The notes: generated from the letters alone by a model not told the origin. DNA of 64,000 bases from Toxorhynchites rutilus septentrionalis (GCF_029784135.1 NC_073745.1:59098784-59162783), one strand, 5' to 3'; shown: positions 33,734 through 47,100, counted from the stretch's first letter. Translations and numbers: made by a program.

Positions 33734-35708
33734 GGGCCTGATCACGAACATCACTGCCACGTACGCTTTCACGTCACTTACACTTCACTTAATCTGTTTG
33801 TGTCTATCATCATTGTCACGGACAGTTGCGTGTAAAAATAAACTCCGTGAAGTGAAAGAGTTCATTCCCGTTTATAAGAGACATGTCAATTGCATAATTT
33901 CGGGCGTTTGAACGTTATGTCGGTTTCAGAATTTCGGCCGTTTGAACGTTATGTAGGTAAAATTAATACCATGTATGAGATAATATTCCATTTAATTAAG
34001 CGTATGTTTTAGAGTGACAAGTTTGCGATTATACCTCGATGATTCTTTATTTTAATGCCAACTATTCCGGCTCATTCCATGATTCATTTGTTTGGTGCGT
34101 TGGTTTGCTGAATCGAACGCTGGTTTAAATATTAGGAGGAATACTTGGTTGCTAGTGAATAATATAGTTGTTGAACATATGGGAATGTAATTTTTCTTTC
34201 TCTTTCTATAAATTACTCTTGAGATAAAACATGACTATTACGTATAATAATGATCATCTCTGTCTTTCTCGGTTGAACAGTGAGAAGCATTTAATATAAG
34301 TCAAGGTTAGAATCATTTTGTGAGAACCATTTCTACAATTTTGTTGAAAAATAATACCTTCTTTAGCTCATAGAAAACCCGAATTTAACCACCTCACGAT
34401 AAGTATAATCTGAGCTACACCCATATGGGATTCTGAATTTCAATCTTTTTATCCTTCCTATTCTCTTGAAATTTGATATACGGGACACGAGGTTCGATTT
34501 AATTATTTAAACAGAAACTGGTCAACAGCATCGGTCAGAAACATAATCTTCATATAAAACATCTGATGGATTTCAAAGAATTTTCTAAAAGCTGCAGATT
34601 TTCTTTAGACGGATTTCAAAATTATGAAAAAAGAATTTCAAAACAGTATCTTGAGAATGCTTTGCAATAATAGACTCTTTTTTTCCTTGTTTGAAGCTTA
34701 TTATCAGTTCAGTTCAGTTCTTTGTTTTTAAGAAACATTAAACTTTGCAGTTTATTTGGCTCTTAAATCTATTTTTAACTTTTTTGATATTCTTCAAAAC
34801 AATGTTGGAAAAACTTCACGGTTATTATTCAATACTTAAAATATCAACAAATCAATATTATACATTATCAACCATAATGATCGTCTGAGTCCAAATAAAC
34901 AAATTTACGTCCTCTGGATACGTCAGGATTTCGTCTAAAAATGCCACCAAGCGGGTAAATTGCTGTTTGTTTGTCTTATCTTTCCTAAACAAGACAAGAC
35001 AAGATTCAAAATGTTAGCAAAAAAGCTAAATAAATACGAAACTAAATTTACTCCATTCCGCGTAACAAGCTTTCACCGTCTAAAACACAAGTGACAAATA
35101 TACCTGTTTTTCTCCGTGACATGACAGTATCGTGGTACATATTCATAATAACACCTAGTATCCATACCTCTCATGTGCTCCCTTGGCCGAGTGGTTAGCG
35201 TCATAACTAACATGCCGGGTGTTCGGGTTCGATTCCCGTTCTGGTCGGGGGAATTTTTCGTCAAAGAAATTTCCTCCGACTTGCACTGTGATCACGCGTA
35301 TTCTAGAGCTTGCCACTCAGAATGCATTCAAGGCGTGTTATTTGGCATAGAAATCTCAACTAAGTACTAATAAAAATGACGCAAGTAATACTACGTTGAG
35401 ACGGCGAAGTTCCTCTTGGAACGTTAGTGCCATTGAAGAAGAAGAAGAAGATCCATACCTCTCACGCAGAGATCACGAGTTCAATTCTCACTCCCGACAT
35501 TCTTCCGAAAAAAATGGAAGTAAAAGTGACGAACCAACCGAAATGTGTTGAAAGTCACTATAATAAAGAAAAAAAAATAACACCTAGTTCGTCAACGTTG
35601 TCACGACGGATGAACTCTTCCGGATTCTACACACACGGTGACAGTCGTAATAAGGTTGTATACAATTCACTTCGTTTTCACCGTGAAGTGACGTTCGTGA
35701 TCAGACCC
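33734..35708. mobile_element. GAT-flanked TIR element nested in hAT, unit 1
   Basis: Ends GGGCCTGATCACGAACATCA and, read inverted, GGGTCTGATCACGAACGTCA. It is flanked by GAT on both sides (33731-33733 and 35709-35711). The empty site is visible in copies 1 and 2 of the hAT sequence (GAAATGATATAG), which supports a 3-bp target duplication. The 1975-bp body shows no transposase. It contains a 40-bp block shared with 4091 and 51866, and a younger SINE. The superfamily is not assigned. Duplicated at 44798-46772. Confidence 0.75.
35174..35450 (+). mobile_element. Feilai-like SINE nested in the TIR element, unit 1
   Basis: Intact A box (TGGCCGAGTGG) and B box (GGTTCGATTCC). The tail ends GCCATTGAAGAAGAAGAAGA. 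A 14-bp target duplication, ATCCATACCTCTCA, lies at 35160-35173 and 35451-35464. Duplicated at 46238-46514. Confidence 0.88.
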
Positions 35709-35880
35709 GATATAGTCGAGTCGGTAGAGGAAGATAGCGACTAAACGCCCGACTGACTGTTTAGTCGTTTTGGCGGAGGAACTGCGTGAAGAAGCCAAAA
35801 GCCATCAGATAGTCAGCTGATTATACTCTGTTGGCTATGACTATGCAGAGCCTTGCTAATTAGATAAAACGATTGCGTTA

Positions 35881-36036
35881 AGGCCTCGTGCACAAATTAT
35901 GTAACGCGAGAAGGGGGAGGGAGGGAGTCGAGGTTGCGTTACTTACTGTGTATTAGAGATAGGAAATTGCGTTACGTATGGGGAAGGGGGTCCAAAATCC
36001 GGATTTTTAGCGTTACGTAATTTGTGCACGACGCCT
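35881..36036. mobile_element. Short MITE with GTGCACAAATTAYGTAACGC ends, unit 1
   Basis: Inverted ends of about 27 bp match at 25 positions (AGGCCTCGTGCACAAATTAT against AGGCGTCGTGCACAAATTAC), enclosing 156 bp in total. No ORF. The TTA to the left and TAA to the right may be part of the ends. Duplicated at 46945-47100. Confidence 0.75.
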
Positions 36037-36497
36037 AAGTTCCGTAATGCCATCTCTTTTCTTAGTGAACAAATCGGTCTGGATGTAATTCGGTTGTTTA
36101 TTCCAAGGGAATGCTAAGAACCGCCATACTCTTGACAATTACATTCAACGCGTAAGCATATATGAACCATCTAAAGGGTTTGCCCAAAACCGGTTTTCTG
36201 CCATCAAATCACTAGACTAGTGCCACCATTTGGGAAACGAAGTTTTATCTATTATTTTGAAAAGATTTTAAACGAAAATCGAAAGTTGAACTTAGTTCGC
36301 TAAAAATATCTTCATGAACCATCATTTACCACTTATTCAGTGTATTGAAATTGTTCGGATCAGATTAGATTGAAATGAAATATACAATGTTTTCAACAAT
36401 TTTGTAAGATGTATTCAATCGATAACTCAATATATTTGGCAGTTTTGCCGATCACATTTTGTATCATATTATCACGTATGTTATCATCGAGATAAAT

Positions 36498-37449
36498 TTA
36501 CCATCCGTAGTGAGCGCTGTTATCGGCGTAGCTGACCTGAGAAACGTGGCCAGCTGGGGCGGCATGAGCGTAGATTGGCTCCGAGACAAGGGTCTTGGCG
36601 TATGATGGCTGAGCGACGACAGTTTGGGCATAGGTTGGTTGAGCGGCGTATACCTTCGAGTAAGATGGCTGAGCCACAATAGTCTTGGCAAGAGGAGCGT
36701 AAGACAATCCGGTGGAGTATTGCAAGTTCTTCACAATAGGAGCAGCTTGTGCGTAAGAATAAGCTGGTTGAGCAACGATGGTCTTGGTATATGCTGGTTC
36801 AGCGTTGTAAACCTTGGTGTAGGCTGGCTGGGATACGATGGTCTTGGCGAGAGGAGCATAGGACAGGGTGTTGGTATATTCCAAGTTCTTCACGAGTGGG
36901 GCAGCTTGGGTGTAAGCATAGGACGGTTGCTGTACAAGGGTCTTCGTGTATGCTGGTTGTGTTGCGTAGACATTGGTGTAAGCGGGTTGAGCAACAATGG
37001 TCTTGGCGACAGGAGCATAAGCCAGTGTCTTGGCTGGGGCGCTGTAAGCGAGTGGTGCAGCATGACCGTAGGTATAAGTTGGCTGGGCAACCACAGTCTT
37101 AAGAACTGATGGTTCATGAACGGCGTATGACTGTGGAACGGTATAGTGGACGGCTGGTTGAGCATATTCCACGGTTTTGGCCACGGCCACCTTCGGGGAG
37201 GCATGGTGAGTAACCGAGCTGTAGCTCACTGCTGGAGCAGACGAGTAATGACCATGATCGGCTTGAATGTATCCAGCGCTAACACAGGCCAGGCCGGCTA
37301 ACAGAGCAACAATCTATGAAAAGATAACAATTAGGCACGCTTATTTTCACATATTTTCACATTTACACTACCACCCTCATGGGGCATTTCCGTTCAATTC
37401 ACAACATGTCGCTAAGCCAGAAAGCGAATTTTCTTACCTGTAACGCCAT
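36498..37449 (-). CDS. Low-complexity cuticular protein, gene 5 (chimera of 4 and 6)
   Basis: Same structure and 275-residue length as gene 4. Exon 1 is 37449-37438 (MALQ), the intron is 124 nt, and exon 2 is 37313-36498. The signal peptide is MALQIVALLAGLACVSAG. Diagnostic residues show a hybrid: towards the N-terminus it has AQPTYTYGHAAP and YATQPAYTK, as in gene 4, whereas the C-terminal SQVSYADNS matches gene 6 and not gene 4 (SQASYADNS). Its 5' flank equals that of gene 4 and its 3' flank equals that of gene 6. The open frame and all splice signals are intact, so the chimera should be functional. Its protein differs from gene 4 at one residue. Confidence 0.92.
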
Positions 37450-37530
37450 TATGTTTTGATTTACTAGAAACCGAATTGGTCGAATTAAAGTTAGCTGAAT
37501 GAATGATATAGTTTTGTTGGGCGCACACGA

Positions 37531-37538
37531 TATTTATA
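37531..37538 (-). promoter_or_regulatory. TATA box of cuticle gene 5
   Basis: TATAAATA, with the initiator A 34 nt away. The conserved AGAAGGTCATTCTC site is at 37601-37614. All identical to gene 4. Confidence 0.75.
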
Positions 37539-37988
37539 TTGAAAATCCAAAATTGTTTTCTGAAAGACCCCCAACAATTCCCGCCGCGAAGCACGAAGTA
37601 GAGAATGACCTTCTGGTAGCGCAAAAAGAGAAGCTATCACACATAAAGTGACAGTAAAAGGGGTTCACAGTATTTATTGATGATATACACTGGTGGCGAT
37701 ATAATTACGGTTTTCTTGTGTCACATAGCAACACGATTCGAACGGCATGCAGGAGGCATACATATCCTGGAGGATGAAGAAAATAAAGTGTTATTTGTTC
37801 ATCTCTATATTGACAATGTTTTAATTTATGGATGTATAATGTTTAATCGAAAGTTTAAAGGAAAGTTTGGTCCTTTTTGACTCTGTCTCTGGACTTAAAC
37901 TTTCTTCTAACTACTGGCGAAACAATCAAATGAATAGGAGAAAATTTGCCAACGCTTTTACAGTAGAGAAAGAACGAGTATTGTGCTC

Positions 37989-38243
37989 CCGTGGTCGAGT
38001 GGTTAGCGTCAAGCATTATCATGTCGGGGGTTCGGGTTGGGTTTATATTCTGACCGTGAAATTTTTCGTCAAAGAAAGTTCTTTCGACCTTCACTAGTAC
38101 ACGCGTATTCTAGAGCTTCCCACTCAGAACGCATTATTCATCATAGAAATTTCAACTAAGGACTGATAAATATTACTCAAGTAATACTACGTTGAAACGG
38201 CGAAGTTCTCCCAGGAACGTTAGTGCCATTGAGGGGAAAAAAA
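37989..38243 (+). mobile_element. Diverged Feilai-like SINE, unit 2
   Basis: Exact duplicate of 26926-27180 by the 11.06-kb duplication, not an independent insertion. Confidence 0.75.
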
Positions 38244-38825
38244 AAGAAAACGAGTTTGGTTTGGTGCCGCCAATACAACAGCTTACTGCGAGCCTCGTTT
38301 TTCTCACATTTCTTTGTTTGTTCTGGCTCAGTTACATTGGTTTTAAGTGAAATTAGTTTTAGTACATACATTTAAATTTTTGCCTAATATCAGGCTTCGC
38401 ATATAGGTTAGTGGAGAGAAATATTTGTCTGAGGAATTCGATACGATCTAAATAAATTGTTGGATAAAATGTTTTTTGGGATTTCCAAACAATCAATGTT
38501 TTCTGAAAATGCTTAGTTTGATTTTGCAGAGCTCAATTTAGTTTTTCCCTCACAAAAATGAGTAAAAATGCTTTTTAGAAACCTAAAGCAGGCCCTTCCC
38601 TTAAGGGGGTATTCTAGTGTAGAGACACGAATTTCGGACGTTTTTTCGAGTTCCGTAAAAATTAAACCAAGGAATATTTTTACTTTCCATTATATCATTA
38701 TTTGTTCATCTATCTTTTAACAATAAAACAAAAATTAAACGGAGAAAAAAAATAATAACTAGAATTCAATATTGCTCTTGAAGTGAGAGGGTTAAAAAAA
38801 AAGTTGTACCATGGTACCATGTACC

Positions 38826-40415
38826 ATGAATTGAATTGACTAGAAATGAATTGACGAGCGTTAAGAGTGACGATGACCAATCAACTATTCTAGTAAATGG
38901 TTATTCTAAATGACGTGACGAATGAATACAAATCTGTCTTTTGATTCAACCCGCGTGCACAAGCTTGTTTCAACGTCTATATTGAGTGAAACGAAAACTT
39001 GATTTCTGATGCCAAAAAGTAGTTACACCTTTAATGGACCACTTCATTGTTTAATCATCGTGAACTCGAAGATCGATACATGCGCAATGTATATATGTAG
39101 TGGTAGGTATAGAAAAAAGCAAAAAAATAATAACAACATGACAGTTGTAAACTGCCATTCTACGCATAGTTGTCCCATGTTCCAAAATCAGCAACTGAGA
39201 AAAACGCAATCAAAGTTTTCTCGCATATTTGTCTAACAAAAACTTTAAGCATTTCAGTTTAGCAACTTAGCAATGAAATGTGATGAGATCCCCTCACTGA
39301 ATCAATCAAGCTTGACTACGGGTTTAAAAATTCATGGTGGGACTGTTATGCCTAGATTATCGACATGGGACAATTGAACTTGATGTTGTTTTTTGATATA
39401 TTGAGAACAAACAATTTTTTTGTTGAGTTTTTCCGAAGGATTATGCATAGAAACATCGTTTTATGAAGAAATGAGTGATCTGCAACACCTCCGCAGAATA
39501 TAAATCTGCTGCAAGAGCATCGGCATGCTCTCCACGCGGTTCTTCAGGTCTTGTGGTCCTGCTCTTCCCCATCGCACTTCAGGGCATCAAAATATTGTTA
39601 TTGTTATTGGTGAAACTAGTTTTGTCAACCCTGGCACCGAGAATCGTCCAAAAATTATCAATGAGCGCGGTGCGATTCACCGCGAAACATCACGAACCCC
39701 AAATTATTGGATACACAATGGAATTGCTTTCTACGTTCTCCGTTTTTACTACTGAAGCAAATGTGATCTCGTGCATCAGGTCGAGCCGATTGCTCCAAAA
39801 CATGTTAAAATGTCAAAACATGAGCCATCTTGGGGTCTTCGATGAAAACTTATCGATTTTCGAAGTGAATACTTTTGTCACTGTTTTTTATCAATGCAAA
39901 TTATTCTTTAGTTTCTTCAATATTGTTATCAGGCATTCGCTAACAAGGTGTGTTCTGTTAAACTTTTTCTTATTTGTTTGAGAATTAGTTCGTTCATCCA
40001 AACCAGAAAAGGGTGCATTAGGCCTGCTGGAAGTGTGGCATGAAATTCTTGTACTTGAACCGACTTATTCGATATTGATCTACAAAAAAACATGGTGGGA
40101 CAGTTATGAATAGAATATCAACATGGGACAATTGAGCTTGATGTTGTTTTTTTTAAGTTGGGGATAAACTATATGTTTTTTTTTGGGTTTTTCCGTAAGA
40201 TTATGTTCATCGTAAGATCATTTCAATATGCAATGAAGTCCATTTGACAGGGAAGAATAAAATGAGATATTCAATTGAACGCCCGAATGACTATTGGGTA
40301 ATGTTGGCGGAGAAACTGCTGGTAGAAGCAAAAACTCATTTCCAATTGAATGCGAAGGCGGATTGCTTCATACTCCCCTAACTATCCTCAGTTGAATATG
40401 ACTTTGTCGAACCCT
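38826..40415 (-). mobile_element. Degenerate hAT-type copy, unit 2
   Basis: Duplicate of 27763-29351. Confidence 0.5.
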
Positions 40416-41320
40416 GGTTCGTATAATTGGATGTACAAGTATGATCTTACGAATTTATGATACACTGGATTATTTCTGACGCGATTTTTTTCCGTTATTG
40501 TTTTTGTGCGATTTTCTTAAAATTACGCGAGTGTTGAATTTTTTGCCATTTGGGGGAAATTCAACGATGTTTAGCTGATTTTACTGGCTGAATTGTTGAA
40601 GCCATGTTCCACCAGTAAGCATGTTTGAAAATTAGTTTGGATGATTTAGAAGGAATGATTCTGTTACGGATGATTCTCGAGAACTTTTCCTGTTCCGCTT
40701 ATCTTCGACGTCTCTGGCTCTTTCTGATGTTTTTTTTTTAATTGAATTTACTAAACGTCCTCGAGTTTGAGGCTGTTTTACCTGAATGTCTATTTAGAGT
40801 TTTTGAAAAAAAATCTGATTTTTTTTTGAATTTATCTATTGAGAAATGACAAAAAATAATTTGAGCTACATACATTATCGAATACTGAAAATAGGAATTT
40901 TACTTGAAGAAACTAAAGAATAATTTGCATTGATAAAAAACAGTGACAAAAGTATTCATTTCGAAAATCGATAAGTTTTCATCGAAGACCCCAAGATTGC
41001 TCATGTTTTAACATTTTGACATGTTTTGAAGCAATCGGCTCGACCTGGTGTACGAGATCATATTTGATTCAGTAGAAAAAATGGAGAACGTAGTGATTTC
41101 GAATGCAATTCCATTGTGTATCCGATAATTTGGGGTTCGTGATGTTTTGCGGTGAATCGCACCGCGCTCATTGATAATTTGCCAGGGTTGACAAAACTAG
41201 TTTCACCAATAAAAATAACTATTCTGATGCCCTGAAGCGCGATGAGGGAGAGCAGGATCCACAGCACCTGAATAACCGCGTGGAGAGCATGCCGAAGCTC
41301 TTGCAGCAGATTCTGTAGCC
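39496..41320. repeat. Long inverted repeat, unit 2
   Basis: Duplicate of 28433-30256, one base longer because of a T-run difference near 40733. Confidence 0.75.
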
Positions 41321-41741
41321 CAAAGGAGGACACATTAATTATTAAAATGTTTTTCAATTTACTTTAATTATTTTTTTCCCGGTACAGAATGAAGTGGGCA
41401 CTTTGTTTTGTCACTGTTTGTTTATCAATACAATTTTCAGAACTTTTCAGTATTCCATGAGTAAACCATGAAAAATTATAAAAATAAGATTTAAAAAAAG
41501 ACTACAGAGTGTGTACTTTAGTTTGAACGAAATAAATGGGAGAAATTCAAGAAATAACGAGGTGGCCCATCAGTGTAGGGATGAATGATTTGTTCCATAT
41601 GGATTATTTGGAGATCAATACAGCATAAATTAAAACGTATGGGCGGATCTATGGAAAGCGAAAACCCTTACCTTACTTACTAACCCTACTTTCTCAATAA
41701 TTTTCAGGGCCCGAAATCTTCGAAGGTGAAAAATGAAGACG

Positions 41742-41774
41742 TATTTGGATCTCACGGCGCGTGAGATCCAAATA
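41742..41774. repeat. 15-bp palindrome, unit 2
   Basis: Duplicate of 30678-30710. Confidence 0.8.
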
Positions 41775-42381
41775 TTCAGTAGTGATACTCACTTTTTTGT
41801 TTCTGGCACCTAACCAAATGACGGTTGGTTCCAATGCCTCTCACTGCCGATCGCTCTGTTTTCAACTTTACGTTACGAGAGCGGTGATTGTGGCCTATGA
41901 TGGTAGTAGAAATGTGAGTGATCAGACAGTTCCAATCATTTTTGACAATCGCGACGGTTGTTTAAATTAGTTTGTTGAAGTAGAAGTTGTTGTTGTTGTT
42001 AGAGGTGTCTAAATTTTTCGTTTATTCGATTTTTTATTAATCGTGGGGCCAATATTCATTCGAATAATTGTCTTTCAGAATTCGATTAACCGAGCGAATA
42101 TTTATTTCTTGTAGTCAAAACGAACAGACATTTATAATAAAAAATATTATGGTGTCAGAACTTTAAAAGTTACATTAAATATAATTTAAAAATAAACATG
42201 GTGCAGCATAATGGTTTTTGAATGAAATGGTATTTAAGTATATTGATAAATTTACCATTTCATAATTATTTGCGAACCATGAAAACGATCCGATCCGATT
42301 AGTTAATAAACGTGAGATGAACACAAAAATTTTATTTTTTCATAAAACGAAAGAAAACGAATTGCGATCTCAAAGAATCGC

Positions 42382-43416
42382 TCAAAAATCATCCACTTCC
42401 ATTGAGGCTTTATTGAGAAACTTCTTATACAGTGCCACAAACTGCGCCACGAACACTTCCAGATGGAATATATGTTTGCTTCCTTGCTACATCCGGTGTT
42501 CATAATGCCCGGAAAAATTCAACGTTGGCGTCTTCAGACTCATATCGCAATTTTTAATCAGATTCGGTACCAATCCACAGATTATAAAGTTCAATAGAAC
42601 GCCTTGTGATAGCAGCTGGTACAGCTGTTCCTTCACCACTTCCAGCTTCTGTGGACTTTGTTCGAGGGAAATCTGATTGGCGATTTTTCGATGGAATATT
42701 GGCCAGTCGATTTCCGGCTCCTCTTAGTTGACCGTGAACGCTTAGTGTTGTACCTTGCAAGCTTCCAGCATAAGGATAGCATAATTCTTTTCGCTAGCTC
42801 CGAAGAAATGTGCTGAAATACAAATAGTGTTGTTACATTCAAGAAACGAACAAATGACAATCTTACATTTAAAATTTTAAGAATATCCTCCCAAGATTTC
42901 CTCCTTATTCCCAAGCAACGACTCCTAACCGCGGGAATAACCCGTGGAGTAGAATTGGCGCACAAAATCAATCTGCACGTAGACAAATACTTTTCAATGG
43001 TTCTTCTCAGCGCATCCTGAGTATCTTTGGTCAACTAATCCACCTCGGACAAGACGAGTCTCATATTCACTGGGATCAATTTGCTTGATCAAATCCGACA
43101 CGACCACCCTGTTATATATCCCGACAACCGATGAATTCAACTCCATGTGGTAATTACTGCTGATGGTCCTGATTTCCATCTTTCGGTTCGTGGGCGTTGT
43201 GAAGTTCATTATCTCATTGCGTAGCCGTTCCGCGCCCGGTTGGTAAAGTTTCCGCAACAGACACATGATGCGAGTTTTCTTACTGGCCTGGAAGGACCGT
43301 AGAACATGCGGGAAGTCTCCCTGGTAGCAAATATTAATCAGATGCGTAACTTGCGTTTTGTGGTAGTACAGTTTGGACAGCTGGCGCTGTCGGTAGCGGT
43401 CAACCCAGAGAGCCAT
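42382..43416 (-). pseudogene. RFC3-like pseudogene, unit 2
   Basis: Duplicate of 31318-32352 with the same lesions (degenerate Walker A, TAG at 43035-43037, TAA codons at 42742-42744 and 42724-42726, retained 54-nt intron). The gene was therefore already dead before the 11.06-kb duplication. Confidence 0.85.
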
Positions 43417-43520
43417 TGTACACAAATTTTTTTGATGTATTATGTATACAAAAATCCTTGATGACTTTTTGTTTTCGTGTTGGCCTTTGTCAGAATAAAT
43501 GTCCTCACCTCCAGAGATGT

Positions 43521-43582
43521 CATTTATACACATCAAAGTTTCAGATTTCGTCAAAAATCTGAAACGTTGATGTGTATAAATG
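43521..43582. repeat. 28-bp-arm palindrome, unit 2
   Basis: Duplicate of 32457-32518, with the same single mismatch between arms. Confidence 0.85.
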
Positions 43583-43831
43583 GCAGATATTTTTGTAACT
43601 GCGAGAATAGCAAAGTAATGTATGAAAAAAGGGGTTGTTAGCGCAGGGAATCAAGTCATAAAGAGAAGAAATACCATATCCCTGCAGTCTGCAACTGAAA
43701 ATATAAGTCTGCAACAGGATAGACAGGATTGTGTTGAATCAATTGCGAACATGTCTACAAATTTAGCATCCTTGCAATGATGAGAAACAAATTTGGTAAA
43801 AAAAATCGAAGTCGAACGGGTTTCAAAATAA

Positions 43832-43916
43832 GTACTAAGTACTAATACGAAGGACATGTGTAATACTACGTAGAGTTGGCGAAGTGCCAATAAAAACGTT
43901 AAGGCCATCTGAAAAG
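43832..43916 (+). mobile_element. SINE 3' fragment, unit 2
   Basis: Duplicate of 32768-32852. Confidence 0.6.
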
Positions 43917-44797
43917 ATGAAAAGAAAATACAAAATTCTTCAAATTGTAATTAAAATGAAACTGTATATTTACATCTGGCATCCCTGGTCGTGAAGAACG
44001 AACACAAAGAGGCGAATGTGTGAATATCGCCAAACATCAAACCATCAGCTAGACTTTTGAGTGTCGCACTATTCTGACATTTCAGCAACAGGACACTCAC
44101 CAAGGAGCTTGGATTTCTGCTGTCAAGTAGAAGTTCACCATGTGTTAGTGTTGTGATAATACTCTTCTCACACTATTGGACTGGCTTTGGGATGGTCACC
44201 AAAGATAATCGTAGTACAAAATTTGTTGCTTACCTTTCTGTGAGTACCATCACTTGGTTCTCACGACAAATCGCAGCTCCGGCGTTGACTAGCGAGGATG
44301 ACTGGCTGACTGACTCGACTCGACTAATGAATACAAATCTGCCTCTTCATTCAACTGACTTCAATCCACGCTTCCATTTCCCCCTGAAACTAATTTTATA
44401 CCCGCGTAAGCAATCTTATTTTTACGTACATATAAAGAGGAACGAAAACATGATTTCAAAAAAAAAAGAAGTTACCCCATCAATGGACGGTTATTGTCTA
44501 CCCATCGTGAAGTCAAACCAACGAACTTAGACATTTATCAAGTATGATCCTCGCGTTAGTATTAGTAAATAGTGAGCAAAATAGCGCACACACACTGCAC
44601 GTTGTTTTATACGCGTGAATAATTTTCGTGTACGATACAACCAAACGCTCACCTGTAGCGTTTGTCAAACCACGTTGAACTCAAACATCGATGCATGCAC
44701 ACGTAGATGAGAGAGAGAAAGAGAGGAACGAATTCGTTTTGGGGGAAGTCACTTCAAAATGCAATGAGGACAATTTGACTGGGAAGAGTGAAATGAT

Positions 44798-46772
44798 GGG
44801 CCTGATCACGAACATCACTGCCACGTACGCTTTCACGTCACTTACACTTCACTTAATCTGTTTGTGTCTATCATCATTGTCACGGACAGTTGCGTGTAAA
44901 AATAAACTCCGTGAAGTGAAAGAGTTCATTCCCGTTTATAAGAGACATGTCAATTGCATAATTTCGGGCGTTTGAACGTTATGTCGGTTTCAGAATTTCG
45001 GCCGTTTGAACGTTATGTAGGTAAAATTAATACCATGTATGAGATAATATTCCATTTAATTAAGCGTATGTTTTAGAGTGACAAGTTTGCGATTATACCT
45101 CGATGATTCTTTATTTTAATGCCAACTATTCCGGCTCATTCCATGATTCATTTGTTTGGTGCGTTGGTTTGCTGAATCGAACGCTGGTTTAAATATTAGG
45201 AGGAATACTTGGTTGCTAGTGAATAATATAGTTGTTGAACATATGGGAATGTAATTTTTCTTTCTTTTTCTATAAATTACTCTTGAGATAAAACATGACT
45301 ATTACGTATAATAATGATCATCTCTGTCTTTCTCGGTTGAACAGTGAGAAGCATTTAATATAAGTCAAGGTTAGAATCATTTTGTGAGAACCATTTCTAC
45401 AATTTTGTTGAAAAATAATACCTTCTTTAGCTCATAGAAAACCCGAATTTAACCACCTCACGATAAGTATAATCTGAGCTACACCCATATGGGATTCTGA
45501 ATTTCAATCTTTTTATCCTTCCTATTCTCTTGAAATTTGATATACGGGACACGAGGTTCGATTTAATTATTTAAACAGAAACTGGTCAACAGCATCGGTC
45601 AGAAACATAATCTTCATATAAAACATCTGATGGATTTCAAAGAATTTTCTAAAAGCTGCAGATTTTCTTTAGACGGATTTCAAAATTATGAAAAAAGAAT
45701 TTCAAAACAGTATCTTGAGAATGCTTTGCAATAATAGACTCTTTTTTTCCTTGTTTGAAGCTTATTATCAGTTCAGTTCAGTTCTTTGTTTTTAAGAAAC
45801 ATTAAACTTTGCAGTTTATTTGGCTCTTAAATCTATTTTTAACTTTTTTGATATTCTTCAAAACAATGTTGGAAAAACTTCACGGTTATTATTCAATACT
45901 TAAAATATCAACAAATCAATATTATACATTATCAACCATAATGATCGTCTGAGTCCAAATAAACAAATTTACGTCCTCTGGATACGTCAGGATTTCGTCT
46001 AAAAATGCCACCAAGCGGGTAAATTGCTGTTTGTTTGTCTTATCTTTCCTAAACAAGACAAGACAAGATTCAAAATGTTAGCAAAAAAGCTAAATAAATA
46101 CGAAACTAAATTTACTCCATTCCGCGTAACAAGCTTTCACCGTCTAAAACACAAGTGACAAATATACCTGTTTTTCTCCGTGACATGACAGTATCGTGGT
46201 ACATATTCATAATAACACCTAGTATCCATACCTCTCATGTGCTCCCTTGGCCGAGTGGTTAGCGTCATAACTAACATGCCGGGTGTTCGGGTTCGATTCC
46301 CGTTCTGGTCGGGGGAATTTTTCGTCAAAGAAATTTCCTCCGACTTGCACTGTGATCACGCGTATTCTAGAGCTTGCCACTCAGAATGCATTCAAGGCGT
46401 GTTATTTGGCATAGAAATCTCAACTAAGTACTAATAAAAATGACGCAAGTAATACTACGTTGAGACGGCGAAGTTCCTCTTGGAACGTTAGTGCCATTGA
46501 AGAAGAAGAAGAAGATCCATACCTCTCACGCAGAGATCACGAGTGCAATTCTCACTCCCGACATTCTTCCGAAAAAAATGGAAGTAAAAGTGACGAACCA
46601 ACCGAAATGTGTTGAAAGTCACTATAATAAAGAAAAAAAAATAACACCTAGTTCGTCAACGTTGTCACGACGGATGAACTCTTCCGGATTCTACACACAC
46701 GGTGACAGTCGTAATAAGGTTGTATACAATTCACTTCGTTTTCACCGTGAAGTGACGTTCGTGATCAGACCC
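44798..46772. mobile_element. GAT-flanked TIR element, unit 2
   Basis: Duplicate of 33734-35708, with the same inverted ends and GAT flanks. Confidence 0.75.
46238..46514 (+). mobile_element. Feilai-like SINE, unit 2
   Basis: Duplicate of 35174-35450 with the same 14-bp target duplication. Confidence 0.88.
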
Positions 46773-46944
46773 GATATAGTCGAGTCGGTAGAGGAAGATA
46801 GCGACTAAACGCCCGACTGACTGTTTAGTCGTTTTGGCGGAGGAACTGCGTGAAGAAGCCAAAAGCCATCAGATAGTCAGCTGATTATACTCTGTTGGCT
46901 ATGACTATGCAGAGCCTTGCTAATTAGATAAAACGATTGCGTTA

Positions 46945-47100
46945 AGGCCTCGTGCACAAATTATGTAACGCGAGAAGGGGGAGGGAGGGAGTCGAGGTTG
47001 CGTTACTTACTGTGTATTAGAGATAGGAAATTGCGTTACGTATGGGGAAGGGGGTCCAAAATCCGGATTTTTAGCGTTACGTAATTTGTGCACGACGCCT
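46945..47100. mobile_element. Short MITE, unit 2
   Basis: Duplicate of 35881-36036. Confidence 0.75.

Larger units (their letters stand above)
33219..35855 (-). mobile_element. hAT-type element, copy 3, split by a nested TIR element, unit 1
   Basis: 33219-33733 (GACTAGCGAGGATGACTGG onward) and 35709-35855 (GATATAGTCGAGTCGG to CAGAGCCTTG) align with copy 2 as one continuous sequence. The CAGGG left end is missing. The interruption is a 1975-bp element with its own inverted ends. Duplicated at 44283-46919. Confidence 0.7.
25480..36542. repeat. 11.06-kb tandem duplication, unit 1
   Basis: Every feature from gene 4 onward recurs 11,063 bp later (11,064 after a T-run length change near 29,670). 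Only a handful of differences were seen by eye, for example 29891 c / 40955 t, 34203 c / 45267 t and 35475 t / 46539 g. The exact boundaries lie inside the cuticle exons and are set by the crossover described in the findings. Confidence 0.9.
44283..46919 (-). mobile_element. hAT-type element, copy 3, unit 2
   Basis: Duplicate of 33219-35855, including the nested elements. Confidence 0.7.
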
